Assembly: GCA_030734395.1 (NCBI GenBank)
Contig: JAUZTG010000041.1
Coordinates: 1,550,001 to 1,614,000, forward strand
Direction of reading: 5' to 3'
DNA length: 64,000 nucleotides
Source of the DNA: Sarocladium kiliense
Lineage: Eukaryota > Ascomycota > Sordariomycetes > Hypocreales > Sarocladiaceae
This document shows positions 46,315 to 57,418 of the stretch, one piece after another (the stretch's first letter is position 1; the number at the start of each line of letters is the position of its first letter). The notes beneath the pieces were generated by a model, which worked only from the letters and a program-made list of their open reading frames with translations, had not been told where the DNA came from and did no database searches. The translations under genes and the position numbers were made by a program.

Positions 46315-47537
46315 GATTCAATTCCCCTGTCTGACAAGTGATCTGATGGAGGGTTGTGTCGTATGTTGACGTTGCAAGTCGAGTGGTGCGTGTTGCTCTG
46401 GTGGTGCCTTGGGCTATTCATTCACCCAGCAGAGAAGCGCCTCAAGCCCACCCTTTCGAGCTGTCCACGCTCTTATATGCACGCCCAGGAGATGTTCGAA
46501 CCTTTACGCCTTGATCTTGTACCCTGAGTCGCTTATTTGCAATGCCCCGATTCGGTCACTTTTGTAACCTTCCGAGGCTCAGCCTTCGTCACCTTCTTCC
46601 CAAAGAGGCAATTAGATGGGAGGTGAGATACGGGATTATCGCCAGATCAGTTCAGTCGTCCTCTTCGAGGCGGACCTTGATGTCAGGGTCCGTTTTCTCC
46701 TTTCGTATGATCTGACAGGAGGTGCTGACAGTATTGCGACAGGGAGGTCAGAGTCGTCTGTATGTGGACAACACCGAAGGGTCGGACAAGAACCGACACA
46801 AAGACAGAGGATAAGCAGGAACAAAAGAACCAAGTTAGCCTCTCAAATGATAATAAGTGTCTTCTTTCCACCAGATCAAAGGTGCTCTCCGTGGCCAAGC
46901 CCTGCCCAAGCGCCTCCTCCATGGTGGCACTCCGATCATGTCTCACACCCACCGCCGGACTGTCGTGGTCCATCTCCCAGCACTCCGGCTCGAGCGGCCG
47001 CTTGTTGGGGATGCCTCTCTCGAAAAAGGCATAGACAGATCAAATGGTCACTATCCGTTTACCTTTACTCAACAGGGGGTGCGATCTGCATCTGTCACTC
47101 TCCTTGGCGCAGGATACCCAAGGTTTCCCCCTGTGCGAAATCCATCACGCTCCACCAAGTCGGCCGCCCTCAGCCTTACTCGCGTTGCCATCAACTACCT
47201 ATCTAGAGTCCCGGCTCTGGCTGCAACCGAAACTAGAGCCATGATCTCGTTTTAAGCTTCGGCAACTATCTGCGACCGACAGCACGGGCGGCCGATGCTT
47301 ACCTCTCTCAGAGCAAATGCCCTTGCTAAACGTTCTAGTGCCGTGTTTCTCCACAACTGGCGGCCGCCCATGTCTCTGATCGTCACCCTCACTTCAAGGT
47401 CGCTCTGCGCCACGGACTGCTCGAAACATTCCAGTCACCGCCTTCTCTTTCCGCTCCGCTTAAGCTGTGAATGCTATACTACTTACTGTACATCTTGGTC
47501 TTACACTGGTAGACAGACATGTTATACACACCATCTC
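46315..47537. other. intergenic region
   Basis: 1.2 kb between two minus-strand genes. ORFs (46616-47206 with ATG; 46857-47255 opening at GTG) have mixed composition and no family resemblance. Two NotI-like GCGGCCGC sites occur in the right half. It holds the LeuRS 3' UTR and the promoter of the small membrane protein. Confidence 0.5.
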
Positions 47538-50461
47538 TCACATCACGTAGTTGATGGTTCGGCCGCCCTTCACAGGGATTACCCTCTTCGCCCGACTCAG
47601 ATCGTACACACCGCCCTCCACGAACTTCTCTTTTCCCTCCTCTGTACTCAGGATCTCCCTGGTCATCCACTCTCGCAGACCATCTCCTTCTAAGCCTTCA
47701 GGTGTCATTGGAAGCTCCAACACTGCCCGGACCTTGCCATTGATCTGTACCGCAGACTTCTGCTTCCGTGGCTGAAGCATCTCGATGCTGCCATCTTCCA
47801 CGGGGAACTTTGCCGTCTTGAACATCGAGTCTGTCGATTCGGGCATGAGCACGCTCCAGCACTCCTCAGCGAATGCGGGCGTGATGGGTCCCATCATGCG
47901 CACAATGCTGCTCAATGCTTCTCTGCGCACAGCGATGCCTGCTTGCTCAGCCTTAATGACAGTGTTTGTCAGGCTCATCAGGTCGGAGACCACGGTATTA
48001 AGAGCGTAGACATCCTCGTACGACGCAGTCACAGACTTGATCGTCTGCTGCACCTCACGCCAGAGAGTGGCCTCTGCATCCCACGTGGCCAGCTCCTTGT
48101 TGTTCATCGAGCCAGCCTTCTCGACTTTAGCAGCAAGCAGTGTCTTGATAGGTGTGGCCTTTAACTTGCCAGCCTTCGCGAATTCAACGACCTGTTCGTA
48201 CAACCTGTGCAACCAGCGAGTGACACCCGAGATCTTCTTCTCGTCCCAGTTCAGGACGTCTGCAACAGGGGCTTGGAAAAGCATGTGTGCTCTCGTGGCA
48301 TCCGCTCCATATTTCTCGATGAAATCGGTCGGGTCCACCCCATTATGCTTCGACTTTGACATCTTCTCGTACACGACCTTAGCCGGCTGTCCTGTCGATC
48401 GCAGCTTGGGCACAGTAGGATCAGACAAATCCACTTCCTCGGGTTTGAGGAACCGCCCAGTCTTCGGATCAGTGTACGTCTTGCCGTGTACCATGCCCTG
48501 CGTGATAAGTCTCTGGAACGGCTCGGCGCTTTTCGCTGCTTCTTCCGACATGCCCGGCATCAAGTCTGTTGATGCCAAGAACTTGTATATGAAGCGAGCG
48601 TAGAGTAGGTGCAGGATGGCATGCTCCACGCCTCCGATGTACACATCAACAGGCAGCGTTTTGGACGCGTCCGGCGAGAATAGAGTATCAGGATTGTGCG
48701 GATCTGCGAAGCGTGTGAAGTACCAACTCGAGTCGACAAAGGTATCCATGGTATCGGTGTCTCTCTTTCCAGGGCCCTTGCACTTGGGACAGGAGGTGTT
48801 GACAAAGTCAGGAGATGAGGCCAGTGCGTTACCGGCTTCGCCTTTCTCCCAATGGTTGTCTACGCGGGGCAACTCTACTGGCAGATCCTCCTCTGGGACA
48901 GGAACGGCTCCGCAAGAGTCGCAGTGTATCATGGGGATGGGCGCTCCCCAATATCTTTGCCGGCTGATGAGCCAATCCCGTAGCCGCCATTGTTCAACAG
49001 GAGAGGCGAGCTTAGCCTCTTCAAGCATTCGGAGAATCATCTGTCCAGCATCTGAAGACTTTCGCCCCTTAAATGGACCGCTGTGCTCCGTCATGATCCC
49101 ATGGTTGACAAAAGGCTCATTCTTCATCGCTGTGGTCGACTCATCCTCAGACGCCGCGAGAACATATCTCACAGGCTGGTCAGAGTGGTGTTTCTTGAAG
49201 AAATCGTGGTCACGGGTGTCGTGACCAGGTACGCCCATCACAGCACCTTCGCCATACTCTCCCATGACATACGAAGCCACATAAACTGGGATTGAAGCTT
49301 TCGTAGCGTCTGGAGTGTTCTCGTGGTAGGCTAGAGGATTGATAGCCCGAATGTTGGGTAGTAGATAGCCAACCTTCGAGTCAGCTGGAAGACCTGGAAC
49401 TGTGTCAAGGAAAGCTTGAAGCTCCGGGTCACTCTCAGCCAGTTTCGACACAACCGGATGTGTAGCTGATAAGGCAATATACTGTACGCCAAACAAGGTA
49501 TCTGGTCGGGTTGTGAAAACCTGTACAGCTGAACCGATATCATGGCCGGCAGCCATAATCGGAAATTTGATGGTGGCACCTGTTGACTTGCCGAGCCACG
49601 TTCGTTGCTGTGATAGCACGCGGTCAGGCCACGCACCCTCCTTCTCCAACAAGTCGAGATCGTTGAGGAGTGCTTCGCGAAACTCTGAGATTCGGAAATA
49701 CCACTGTTTCAACTTCCTCTTCTCGACGATCGCCCCGGACCGCCATGATCTCCCCTCCGAGTCGACTTGTTCGTTTGCGAGAACTGTCTTATCCACAGGG
49801 TCCCAATTGACCTCTCCATCCGCTTGATATGCCAATCCACGCTCATGAAGCATGAGGAACAGCCTCTGAGTGTGTTTGAAAAATTCGGGATCGCATGTTG
49901 ACAGCTCCTGTCGGCCAATTAGCTTCGTTGGACAAGTTGAAGAACGACAGATCCTACCCTCTCCCAATTCCAGCTGGCATTCATTACTTCTAGCTGGTCC
50001 TTCATCTTCTTGATGTTGCGTCGAGTCCATTCGTCAGGGGCGACACCATTCTGAAGGGCAGCATTTTCGGCAGGTAGGCCAAAGGCATCCCACCCCATGG
50101 GCATGACAACACGGTCTCCCTTGAGCTGATTGAATCGTGCAACGACATCAGTGAGTGTGTATGCCCTTAAATGTCCCAGGTGAAGGGACCCTGAAGGGTA
50201 AGGAAACATTGGCATTATATACTTCGGTCGCTGGCTGTTTCCTCCCGGGCCATCCTCCTTCTCCTTGCTGGCTGCCCATTTCGCACGCCATTTCGCATCG
50301 ATAGAGTTCAATTGAAGGGCATAGTATCGTCGAGTGGCTGCACTGTTGCTCGAGAACGGGGGGGTTCGTGGATGCGAGCTCTGAAGTAATGGTGACCGCA
50401 GGCGATTGAGGGAGCGCAAGGTCCCGGTGCAGGACAGCTTCTGCCCGCGGAGGAGTTGCAT
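47538..50461 (-). CDS. nam2: leucyl-tRNA synthetase, mitochondrial
   Basis: Two exons, 50461-49958 and 49907-47538, with a 50-nt intron (GTAGGA...GACAG), give 957 aa. The first 45 residues are Arg/Ser/Leu-rich without acids, a mitochondrial presequence. Class I signatures are [12 protein letters not shown] (HIGH box HLGH at 94-97) and KMSKS at 683-687. Splicing gives [22 protein letters not shown], conserved in bacterial-type LeuRS. The editing CP1 domain ([23 protein letters not shown]) and zinc-like [10 protein letters not shown] are intact. It charges mitochondrial tRNA-Leu; yeast Nam2 also aids group I intron splicing, which may not apply here. The divergent neighbour is the MTHFR gene. 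Confidence 0.95.
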
Positions 50462-51235
50462 CAGGCCGTATTCATTCTATGCTGAGACGAAAAGTAATTC
50501 GTAGTGACTGTGGTGCCGTCAATCTCAGGTTGAGGGTGGCGACGGGAAGCTGTGGGTGGGAGATGAATCGTTTAAAAAAGTTGAAGCTATCACCATCGAC
50601 GTCCTGGAAGGTGCAGCGTCACAGTGAAAGCCAGGCAGCGCCGGACCCACTTCTGCAGGTGCAGGGAGGGTACTTCGAGCGCTGTGGCTCAACCTCCCGG
50701 AACCCTGCAGCGGGGGGCGCCGTTCGGCTACAGTGGGCTCCGCAGCGTCATGGACAGTTGAACATACTGCAAACGGCCCCAACTGCAACTGCCACAGTCA
50801 CTAACCGAACCAGCGACAACGGAGCTCTTCAACCCCGCCAATGCCCGTGCCCCGCCAAATCTCCAATCCTATCGGCCATCGCCTCAAAATCTCCTCCCCA
50901 TCGTCGACGACAAGCACACCAACGACGGGACACATCCCATCTTCGCGACGTGAGAGTGGTAACCGTCAGCTTAGTCTTCTGCTCCATTCACGGCGACTCG
51001 AACTGCGGTCCGTCATCCTGTCAAGGTTTGGGTGCTCTGAGATCATCTCGACTCGGGCTCTCTCGTCAGCGAACACGTCTGACCTGCGAATTCATTCCCT
51101 CGGACGCCCACTACTCCTCGCTCGAGCCTCCAATATATCGAACAGACGACCTCATAAATACCTCTGGGTCATACGAGCGGCATTGGAGACCCGATTTTAC
51201 TGCCACATTGATCTCCAACGCGTCCATTAATCAAC
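50462..51235. promoter_or_regulatory. divergent promoter of LeuRS (-) and MTHFR (+)
   Basis: 774 bp. On the plus strand two long ATG frames stay open across it: 50479-51372 and 50841-51230. The second ends only 5 nt before the MTHFR ATG. Neither resembles a known protein. The last 300 bp are pyrimidine-rich as in a leader. Confidence 0.5.
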
Positions 51236-53257
51236 ATGGACAAGATCACAGACAAGATCGCCGCTCTGCCGGCAGACGGCAAATACTTCTCACTCGAGTT
51301 CTTCCCTCCAAAGACAGCTATGGGGTTTTCGAATCTGAGAGATCGCCTTCACCGCATGGAACGTGCTCTTAGACCATTGTTCGTCAATGTTACATGGGGT
51401 GCTGGCGGTTCGACGTCACAAAAGTCTCTTGAGCTGGCCGAACTTTGTCAGAGGGAGTTAGGCCTAACAACCTGTCTGCACTTAACTTGCACCAACATGA
51501 GCCGCAAACTTGTCGATAAGGCGCTAGAAGACGCAAAAGTCTTGGGCATCCGCAACATCCTGGCACTGAGGGGTGACCCTCCCCGAAAGGACGAGTACCG
51601 GGACCACAGCGAAGCGGAAGGTGACGACACCGAGGACTTTACATGGGCAGTCGATCTGGTCAAATACATCAGAAAGAACCACGGTGATTACTTCTGTATT
51701 GGTGTTGCCGCCTACCCTGAGGGCCATGCTGAAGAAAGTCACCCTCTCGGACAGAGCCTCGAGCACGACCTGCCGTACCTCGTGGAAAAGGTGCAAGCTG
51801 GTGCAGACTTCATCATGACTCAACTCTTCTTCGATATTCAAGCATATGAAAAATTCGAAACAACCCTTAGGGAGCACCCAAGCGGCGCTTTCAAGTCGAT
51901 CCCAATTATGCCAGGCCTGATGCCAATCCAAAGCTACCAAATGATCAAGCGGACTACGAAGCTCAGCCATGCCAACATGCCTGATCACATACTCGCTCGC
52001 CTGAATGATGTCAAGGGGGATGACGAGCGTGTCAAGATGGTTGGTGTGGATATTGTCAGCGAGATGGTTGAGCAGATCAAAGAGATCAAGAAGAGGACAC
52101 CTGGGCCACAAGGTTTCCACTTCTACACACTGAACCTGGAGAAGTCTGTATCCTTCATCGTTGAGAGGACTGGTTTAATACCAGACGCCCCGCAAGATGA
52201 TGTTGCGGTTGTGGACGACCCGATCCCGCTTTCTGTGCCGTTACTCAGAGTGAACGGTACCAACAGCAGCCGGGGTCGTGGCCGCAGTCACTCCCGAACG
52301 TCCAGAAGGCACTCTTCAGTGGGCTCAGACCCTCACAACCGTGTCATCGTGAGTGGCCGCGCAACTACCCATCCAGAATGGGAAGCTAGCGGGCAAGAGG
52401 CTGCCATTCCTGCTGAGGCCATTAACTCGCGAGCCAATACATTGGCCATCTCTGAGGGTGAGGGCGTACTTGGCCGTGAGGCCACCTGGGATGACTTCCC
52501 GAACGGCCGTTTCGGAGACTCAAGATCCCCTGCGTACGGTGAAATTGATGGCTATGGTGTCAGCCTTCACATGTCCGTGACCCAAGCAATCAAGTATTGG
52601 GGCCACCCTGCCAAGCGCGAAGACATAAACGACTTATTTGTGAAGCATATCGAGGGAGAGCTTGCAGCCATCCCTTGGAGTGAGGAGGAACTCCTGCCTG
52701 AAAGTTCAACAATCAAGCCTCACCTCCTGAAAATGAACACCAAAGGTTGGTGGACTGTCGCGTCACAACCTGCAGTCAATGGTGAGCGCTCATCGCACGA
52801 GACTTACGGCTGGGGTCCACAGCATGGCTTCGTTTTCCAGAAGGCATTCGTGGAGTTCTTCATTCCTTCTTCAGATTGGGCAGTCCTAAAAGAGAGGCTG
52901 GCCAGCCCTGAGGTGCGCGACTCTGTCTGCTTCTACGCAAGCAACGCCAACGGCGACTTCGTGTCCTCAGATGCCAGCGGTGGCGTGACTCGGAGTGAGG
53001 AACCAGGGAGCACAAATGCAGTCACATGGGGCGTCTTCCCCGGCAAGGAGATTATCACCCCGACTATCATCGAGGAGGTCAGCTTCAGGGCGTGGAGTGA
53101 GGAGGCCTTCGGGATTTGGGGCGAGTGGGCCAAGGTGTACGGCCGTGGCTCCGACAGCGAGAAGCTGCTGAACTCCATTCGTAGCGACTACTGGCTGGTG
53201 AACATCATCCACAACGACTTTGTGGAGAGGGATACGCTATGGGACTTCCTGCTGTGA
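51236..53257 (+). CDS. met12: methylenetetrahydrofolate reductase, MET12-type
   Basis: A single exon of 673 aa. The N-terminal catalytic TIM barrel contains FSLEFFPPKTAMGF, FVNVTWGAGGSTSQKS, CLHLTCTNMSRK, ILALRGDPPRKDE, FCIGVAAYPEGHAEE, ADFIMTQLFFD, PIMPGLMPIQSY and GFHFYTLNLEKS, covering FAD and folate sites. A Ser/Arg-rich linker (about 340-400) joins it to the C-terminal regulatory domain (WGHPAKREDINDLFVKHI, HGFVFQKAFVEFF, NIIHNDFVERDTLWDFL). The enzyme reduces 5,10-methylene-THF to 5-methyl-THF for methionine synthesis. The EFFPPKT and TWGAGG forms fit the MET12 branch rather than MET13, which has TWNAGG. Fungi usually carry both; the other is not in this window. The start follows the CAACATGG context. 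Confidence 0.93.
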   Translation: MDKITDKIAALPADGKYFSLEFFPPKTAMGFSNLRDRLHRMERALRPLFVNVTWGAGGSTSQKSLELAELCQRELGLTTCLHLTCTNMSRKLVDKALEDAKVLGIRNILALRGDPPRKDEYRDHSEAEGDDTEDFTWAVDLVKYIRKNHGDYFCIGVAAYPEGHAEESHPLGQSLEHDLPYLVEKVQAGADFIMTQLFFDIQAYEKFETTLREHPSGAFKSIPIMPGLMPIQSYQMIKRTTKLSHANMPDHILARLNDVKGDDERVKMVGVDIVSEMVEQIKEIKKRTPGPQGFHFYTLNLEKSVSFIVERTGLIPDAPQDDVAVVDDPIPLSVPLLRVNGTNSSRGRGRSHSRTSRRHSSVGSDPHNRVIVSGRATTHPEWEASGQEAAIPAEAINSRANTLAISEGEGVLGREATWDDFPNGRFGDSRSPAYGEIDGYGVSLHMSVTQAIKYWGHPAKREDINDLFVKHIEGELAAIPWSEEELLPESSTIKPHLLKMNTKGWWTVASQPAVNGERSSHETYGWGPQHGFVFQKAFVEFFIPSSDWAVLKERLASPEVRDSVCFYASNANGDFVSSDASGGVTRSEEPGSTNAVTWGVFPGKEIITPTIIEEVSFRAWSEEAFGIWGEWAKVYGRGSDSEKLLNSIRSDYWLVNIIHNDFVERDTLWDFLL

Positions 53258-53803
53258 TACCGCTCTGGTGGTGGGAGGACTTGAGACGTCAGTCGTGGCT
53301 CGTCCGTTGATACCTGAATATATCTGTAAACAAGTAGAGACCAAAACCCGGTTGATGTGAACGAAGAAATTGTTTTGCCTGCTAGCTAGGTATGGTGTTG
53401 CTGTGTGATACAGCCAAAAGCAAAGGTACATGTCCTTCCCGATTCATATTTTCGCAAGTCAGCCTGAACGCCGATATCATTGATCATCATAAATCCAGTG
53501 CCCTTGTCCCTGTTTCCCTATTCGGCCCCCACGACGCGATTATTACTTTCATGCGGGTGTGACTTCGCCGCATTTGGGGTATCGAGAACAAGCAAAGACA
53601 TAAAACGTGTAGTCTGATGAATGAGAAGAGAGAGTCGCAAAGTGTAGCCACCTTCCAGTTCCGTGGTGACATTGGGCTGTGTTCTTGCCGCTCTCCTGCG
53701 ATACGTTTCGCATGCACTGTCCTCGATTTTGGCACTACGGCCAACATATGTTGAGGAGGGTCTGAGCTTCCGTCCATGAGGTTGCTTCATGACCATGACG
53801 AAA
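53258..53803. other. convergent 3' intergenic region
   Basis: 546 bp between the MTHFR stop and the Myb-like gene stop. No gene, RNA or repeat was recognised. Confidence 0.6.
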
Positions 53804-55083
53804 TCAAATCTCCCCGTCTTGGTAGGAGAACGATGCGTTGGTATACATCGAGGTGGACGGGTCCTGCGAACCGACGTAGGCATCAACCCCGCCAGACTTG
53901 AAAGCAGAACTTAAGTCATTGTTGTTCTTGTTGTTGCCTCCAGTCGATTTGTCGGCTTTGGGAGAAACGGGGGCAAAGATGGAGGCGGTGTTGCTGGAGG
54001 TCGGAGCTGAACTCATGGGTGTTTCCAAGTCAATTGATGACTGGCTGTTCTCGCGAAGAGACTCAGGAACACGACCAGATCGACTCGGGGTCGTGGAAGG
54101 GCGAACTGCCAACGATTCTGAGGTCGAGTTGTTGCGCTTCTGCGGGAGCGGTGTTCTTTCACTGTCCACCTTGGGCTTCTTGCTGGGCGTCTGCTCTCCG
54201 ATATCCGCTATTGCTGCTTCATACTCCTCGTCACTTCCCTCCTGCTTAATGTCATACACCGCTTGCTGAACGGTGCGCTTCTTAGCTGAGCCGGAGACGG
54301 GGGCCCGGCGGCGAGGAGTGGGCTTCGATGGCGTGACGTTGCTGGGGGTCACGGAGCCGCTTTGAAGGTCAGAAATGAGAGCTGAGGCAACATCGCCACC
54401 TTCTCTCTCTACCCGACGGAGCTTTTCGGCGTCCTTCTTGATGCCGCGGAATTGGAAACTGATTCCATCAGCTGTAGACTGACCGAAGTACTTCGCGATT
54501 TCTGTTGAGGCAAAGGTAGTCAGCAATTATACTCCAGACCGGATGATAACAACATAAAGAACAATGGTTGAACGCTCCCATCGGAAGCCTATGGCCTTGG
54601 CTCTCCCCTCGCGTGGTCCATACCGTTGACATCAACCGCATTCAAGGCTTTAGGAAGGCTTCCTTCAAATGCCATATCCTTCATGTCAAGGCCCTGCTCG
54701 CGGCCTTTCTCAATGATCAGAGCTTCAGCCTTGAGATGGCGGAATCGATGATTAACGGCATCCTTTGTCATGTCTGAGCCGTAGCAGGCCGCGATTTCTG
54801 CAGAGATTGGGAACAAACGTCAGGAATCTATCTGAGCCACTAGCCAAGAGAATTGTCTTAAGAGAGAATACATGAGAAACTCAACGGCTCCTGGCATCGT
54901 TGAAAGTTTCATGGCACGAGATTCAGAAAGGACAGGCGAAGAAGCTTGATATACCAAAGAAATTGTCATGGGCTTACCCTTGTAGTCCCATTTCACGTTG
55001 GGATGCGCAGCAACGATGGCGCGAACCAGACGAGCTTGCGCCTCGTAGGTCTTGTAGGAGGCTTTTCCAGCAGCGGGCGCCAT
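53804..55083 (-). CDS. Myb/SANT-like DNA-binding protein with duplicated half-domain exons
   Basis: Exons on the minus strand: 55083-54978, 54797-54624 and 54501-53804, with introns of 180 and 122 nt; all three joined give 325 aa. Exon 1 encodes YKTYEAQARLVRAIVAAHP and KWDYK, the first helix of a fungal Myb-like domain. Exon 2 then gives EIAACYGSDMTKDAVNHRFR, and exon 3 begins EIAKYFGQSTADGISFQFRG, two versions of the same second and third helices. Both exons start after the same phase-1 junction with AAATCGCG. Exon 2 is exactly 58 codons, so skipping it leaves the frame intact (267 aa). The exon 3 tail is disordered, with basic KPTPRRRAP and a Ser/Asn-rich C-terminus. Probably a nuclear DNA-binding protein. 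An additional 5' UTR intron at 55101-55174 (GTGAGT...CCCAG) is plausible. Confidence 0.8.
54624..54797 (-). other. symmetric 174-nt cassette exon (exon 2 of the Myb-like gene)
   Basis: Bounded by CTCTGCAG before it and GTATGG after it; both borders are phase 1 and the length is 58 codons. It encodes a helix-turn-helix half that exon 3 repeats at its own start. If exon 2 were not spliced out at its donor, the frame would run on for a dozen codons and stop. Whether it is constitutive, skipped or exclusive with exon 3 cannot be told from DNA. Confidence 0.75.
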
Positions 55084-56420
55084 GTTTAAAGCTCAGCAAG
55101 CTGGGATATGTTGTCCTGATCAAGACTTGGGTCAGGTAAAGTATGCTTAGTCGGTGATGGGTGGATTGACTCACGAGAAGAGATGCTAGGCTTGCGGAGA
55201 AGAGAGAGGAAAGATGCAGGAGTGTGGAGGACTCGAAGTATCTGGTGATGTGTTAGGTCAGAGAATAAAGAGGATGAGATAGAGCATCTGAGGTCTTAAG
55301 TAGTAGAGGGTAGAGGAAGATGTGGACTAAGATATGCGATGGGAGAGGTGAATAAGAGCCGCTGCAACGTGTGCGGTGCATGACGGGCCAAGATCGGTCT
55401 GCAGCTGTTCGTCAAGCCTGCCAGCTGCAACGCTTGAGCAGCTCTGCTCGCAAGTGGCTGTAACCTTGGTCTTGTCTGATGCTTCTCGACCTCCCATCTT
55501 AAAGGTTTCTGGGCTTATCATGTGTCTCGTCGAGGCATCAAAGCGAAAGAAAATTCTCTGAACAGATGGCATGTTGACTGAGATAAACAAAAATAACTGA
55601 CTTACTTGAGAATTCGATTCCTCAATGGACAGAAAGGGCTCCCTGAGAGGGCTCAACGGCAAAGGGTCCCAGCCTCTTCAACCTAAATAACACTCTCAAC
55701 CTCCTGAAGGTTCGGCTCCTTGAGACCTTGGTGGTCGGTTGTGCCTCAAAGCCCAGAATAACACATAAATCTCTAGGTTTGCTTTAATTCGAGACGGCCT
55801 TCTAAGAGGTGGATTGGCCGATGCAAAGGTAAGCGCTTGATGGGCTGAAGCTCAGTATACCAGGTAAGCCTGTAGCATGGAGCAGCTCCTAATTTGCTTG
55901 CAATCGACTCGCTATGGCAACTGGAACAACCTTCTCGAATTGGTGTGGAGTCGATCTAGTTATGTCGGACGGGAGTATTCCGTCGCGAAAGGGCGTATGT
56001 TTGAACGTTGGAGTATCAAACATCGAGAAGTCGGGGGGCTGGGGCCCGCCAGGTACTCGGCACCAAAGTGAGAGGTGGTGCTGATCTGATAGTGCGCGAC
56101 GCGTAGCAGCACGTCCGCCACTAACATCCCTTAACGAACATCGCACCTCTGAGGAGGGAGCACCAGCCCGTCTTGGCATCGGCAGCATTAGATCAAGTTC
56201 TGATTCGTGTATTTCAATTAGTATGCATATTTCGCTTTTTCTATAAGTACTCCAACACCCCAGAGCTCTCTTCAAGGGGCAACCTTGTGGTAAGGCTGCC
56301 TGCCAGAAGGTACAATGCGCTGTCTATATGCCACACGCCAAACGTAATGCCAGTTGTGTTTGTCCAAAACATGCAGTGTCTATCCAAGCATGATGTCTTC
56401 ATTTTCACGTCTTAGGCTCG
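55084..56420. other. intergenic: Myb-like gene leader and PQ-loop 3' side
   Basis: 1.3 kb. Near the gene, 55101-55174 has the form of a leader intron. An 81-codon ATG frame on the minus strand (55327-55572) resembles no family. The remainder is AT-balanced with no repeat or RNA recognised. Confidence 0.5.
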
Positions 56421-57418
56421 TCATTGTGATGAGCCCGCAGTGAACGGCGCCGGTCGCCGGGTCGGAGTCAGGCTCCTTGCAGGCACATGTCCTGACTGTC
56501 GATGCGAGTTTGGAGAACCTCGCTCGACCATCTGATACCCTTTGCTGCCTCCGGGCGTCGCGCTTCCAACTCCATCTCCGTACATCCAGTATTGCACTCC
56601 AAGGTATGTGTCGCAACTTGCCTGGAAGATGCCGCAGATCTTGAAAGCCCAGGGGATCTCGCTCGTCGCGGTGAAGAACCAGAAGATCTTCATCGCATCA
56701 CCAATCAACCAGCTGGCGAGGACCGAGAGCCGGAAGCCCTTGCAGGAGCGTGACTGATGGTTCGAAATTATTTGTGGGATCGGAAGCGTGGCTTCGACGG
56801 AAAGGCCGGTGATGCCGATGACGGTCGAATAGAGCGCGTAGATCCCAGGGACGGGTGTCAACAAGATCTCGATCACGATCAGTCCCGCGACGACATATCC
56901 TAGGAATTGCCAGTACCTGTCGCACCACGCTGTTAGCTGAGGAAAGCGGCGCAATATCATGAGCACAACTCACGGTTTGGGTGATCGCCATTGCCAAAAG
57001 TTATAAGGTCTTTGGGCCATCCAGCTACCCTCCTGAGCTCCAGCGAACGGAGCTGCAGCTTCACCACCCTTCGTCGACGGCCCAGGCCGATGGTCGAGAC
57101 CGATTTTGAGGAGTATAGCCTGCATGCCCACCATGATGATTGATTGTACAAGCAAGGCGTTGTCGAACTTGGCGCCAGGCCAGTATGCGATTCTGAAGCT
57201 TCGCGTCAGCGGCGAGTCTCATGAGCTCCGTCCGAACTCGAACATAACACATACCTGAAAAAGGATGCAATGAGCATAATGAGGGGAATGTCAAGCGAGA
57301 AGCCAGCGCTCGTCTTGTTGCGCTGCATTGAAATCGCCTGGTCGCTGTAGGACAAGATGGGCGACATGACAATGAAGAAGGGGGCAACCCAGCCCATCAA
57401 CGCAGTGAACCACGCCAT
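56421..57418 (-). CDS. any1: PQ-loop repeat membrane protein (ANY1/PQLC1-like)
   Basis: Three exons, 57418-57255, 57192-56974 and 56916-56421, with introns of 62 and 57 nt, give 292 aa. The N-terminus has PFFIVMSPILSYSDQAISMQRNKTSAGFS, the first PQ-loop-like helix pair, then RIAYWPG and LLVQSIIMVGMQAILL. Exon 3 gives YWQFLGYVVAGLIVIEILL and ATLPIPQIISNHQSRSCKGF, a second PQ loop in which PIPQ is followed by the S-x-KG-F motif, and LASWLIGDAMKIFWFF. This fits yeast YMR010W/Any1 and animal PQLC1/SLC66A2, Golgi/endosomal proteins that influence phospholipid scrambling or flippase balance. The Ser/Arg/Pro-rich tail is cytosolic. It shares a divergent promoter with ADE6. Confidence 0.87.

Noticed and set aside
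46490..46510. GTTCGAACC-type sequence, possible minus-strand tRNA B box
   Set aside because: No pairing T-stem and no tRNA cloverleaf upstream.
46616..47206. 196-codon ATG frame between two minus-strand genes
   Set aside because: Mixed composition, no domain, and no splice continuation found. Could be revisited with transcript data.
50479..51372. 297-codon ATG frame across the LeuRS/MTHFR promoter
   Set aside because: Overlaps the MTHFR start in a wrong frame, low-complexity Arg/Ser-rich, no family. Treated as a chance frame, noted in findings only for its overlap.
55327..55572. 81-codon minus-strand ATG frame upstream of the Myb-like gene
   Set aside because: No homology recognised and the upstream splice-like signals would give a 28-nt intron, too short.
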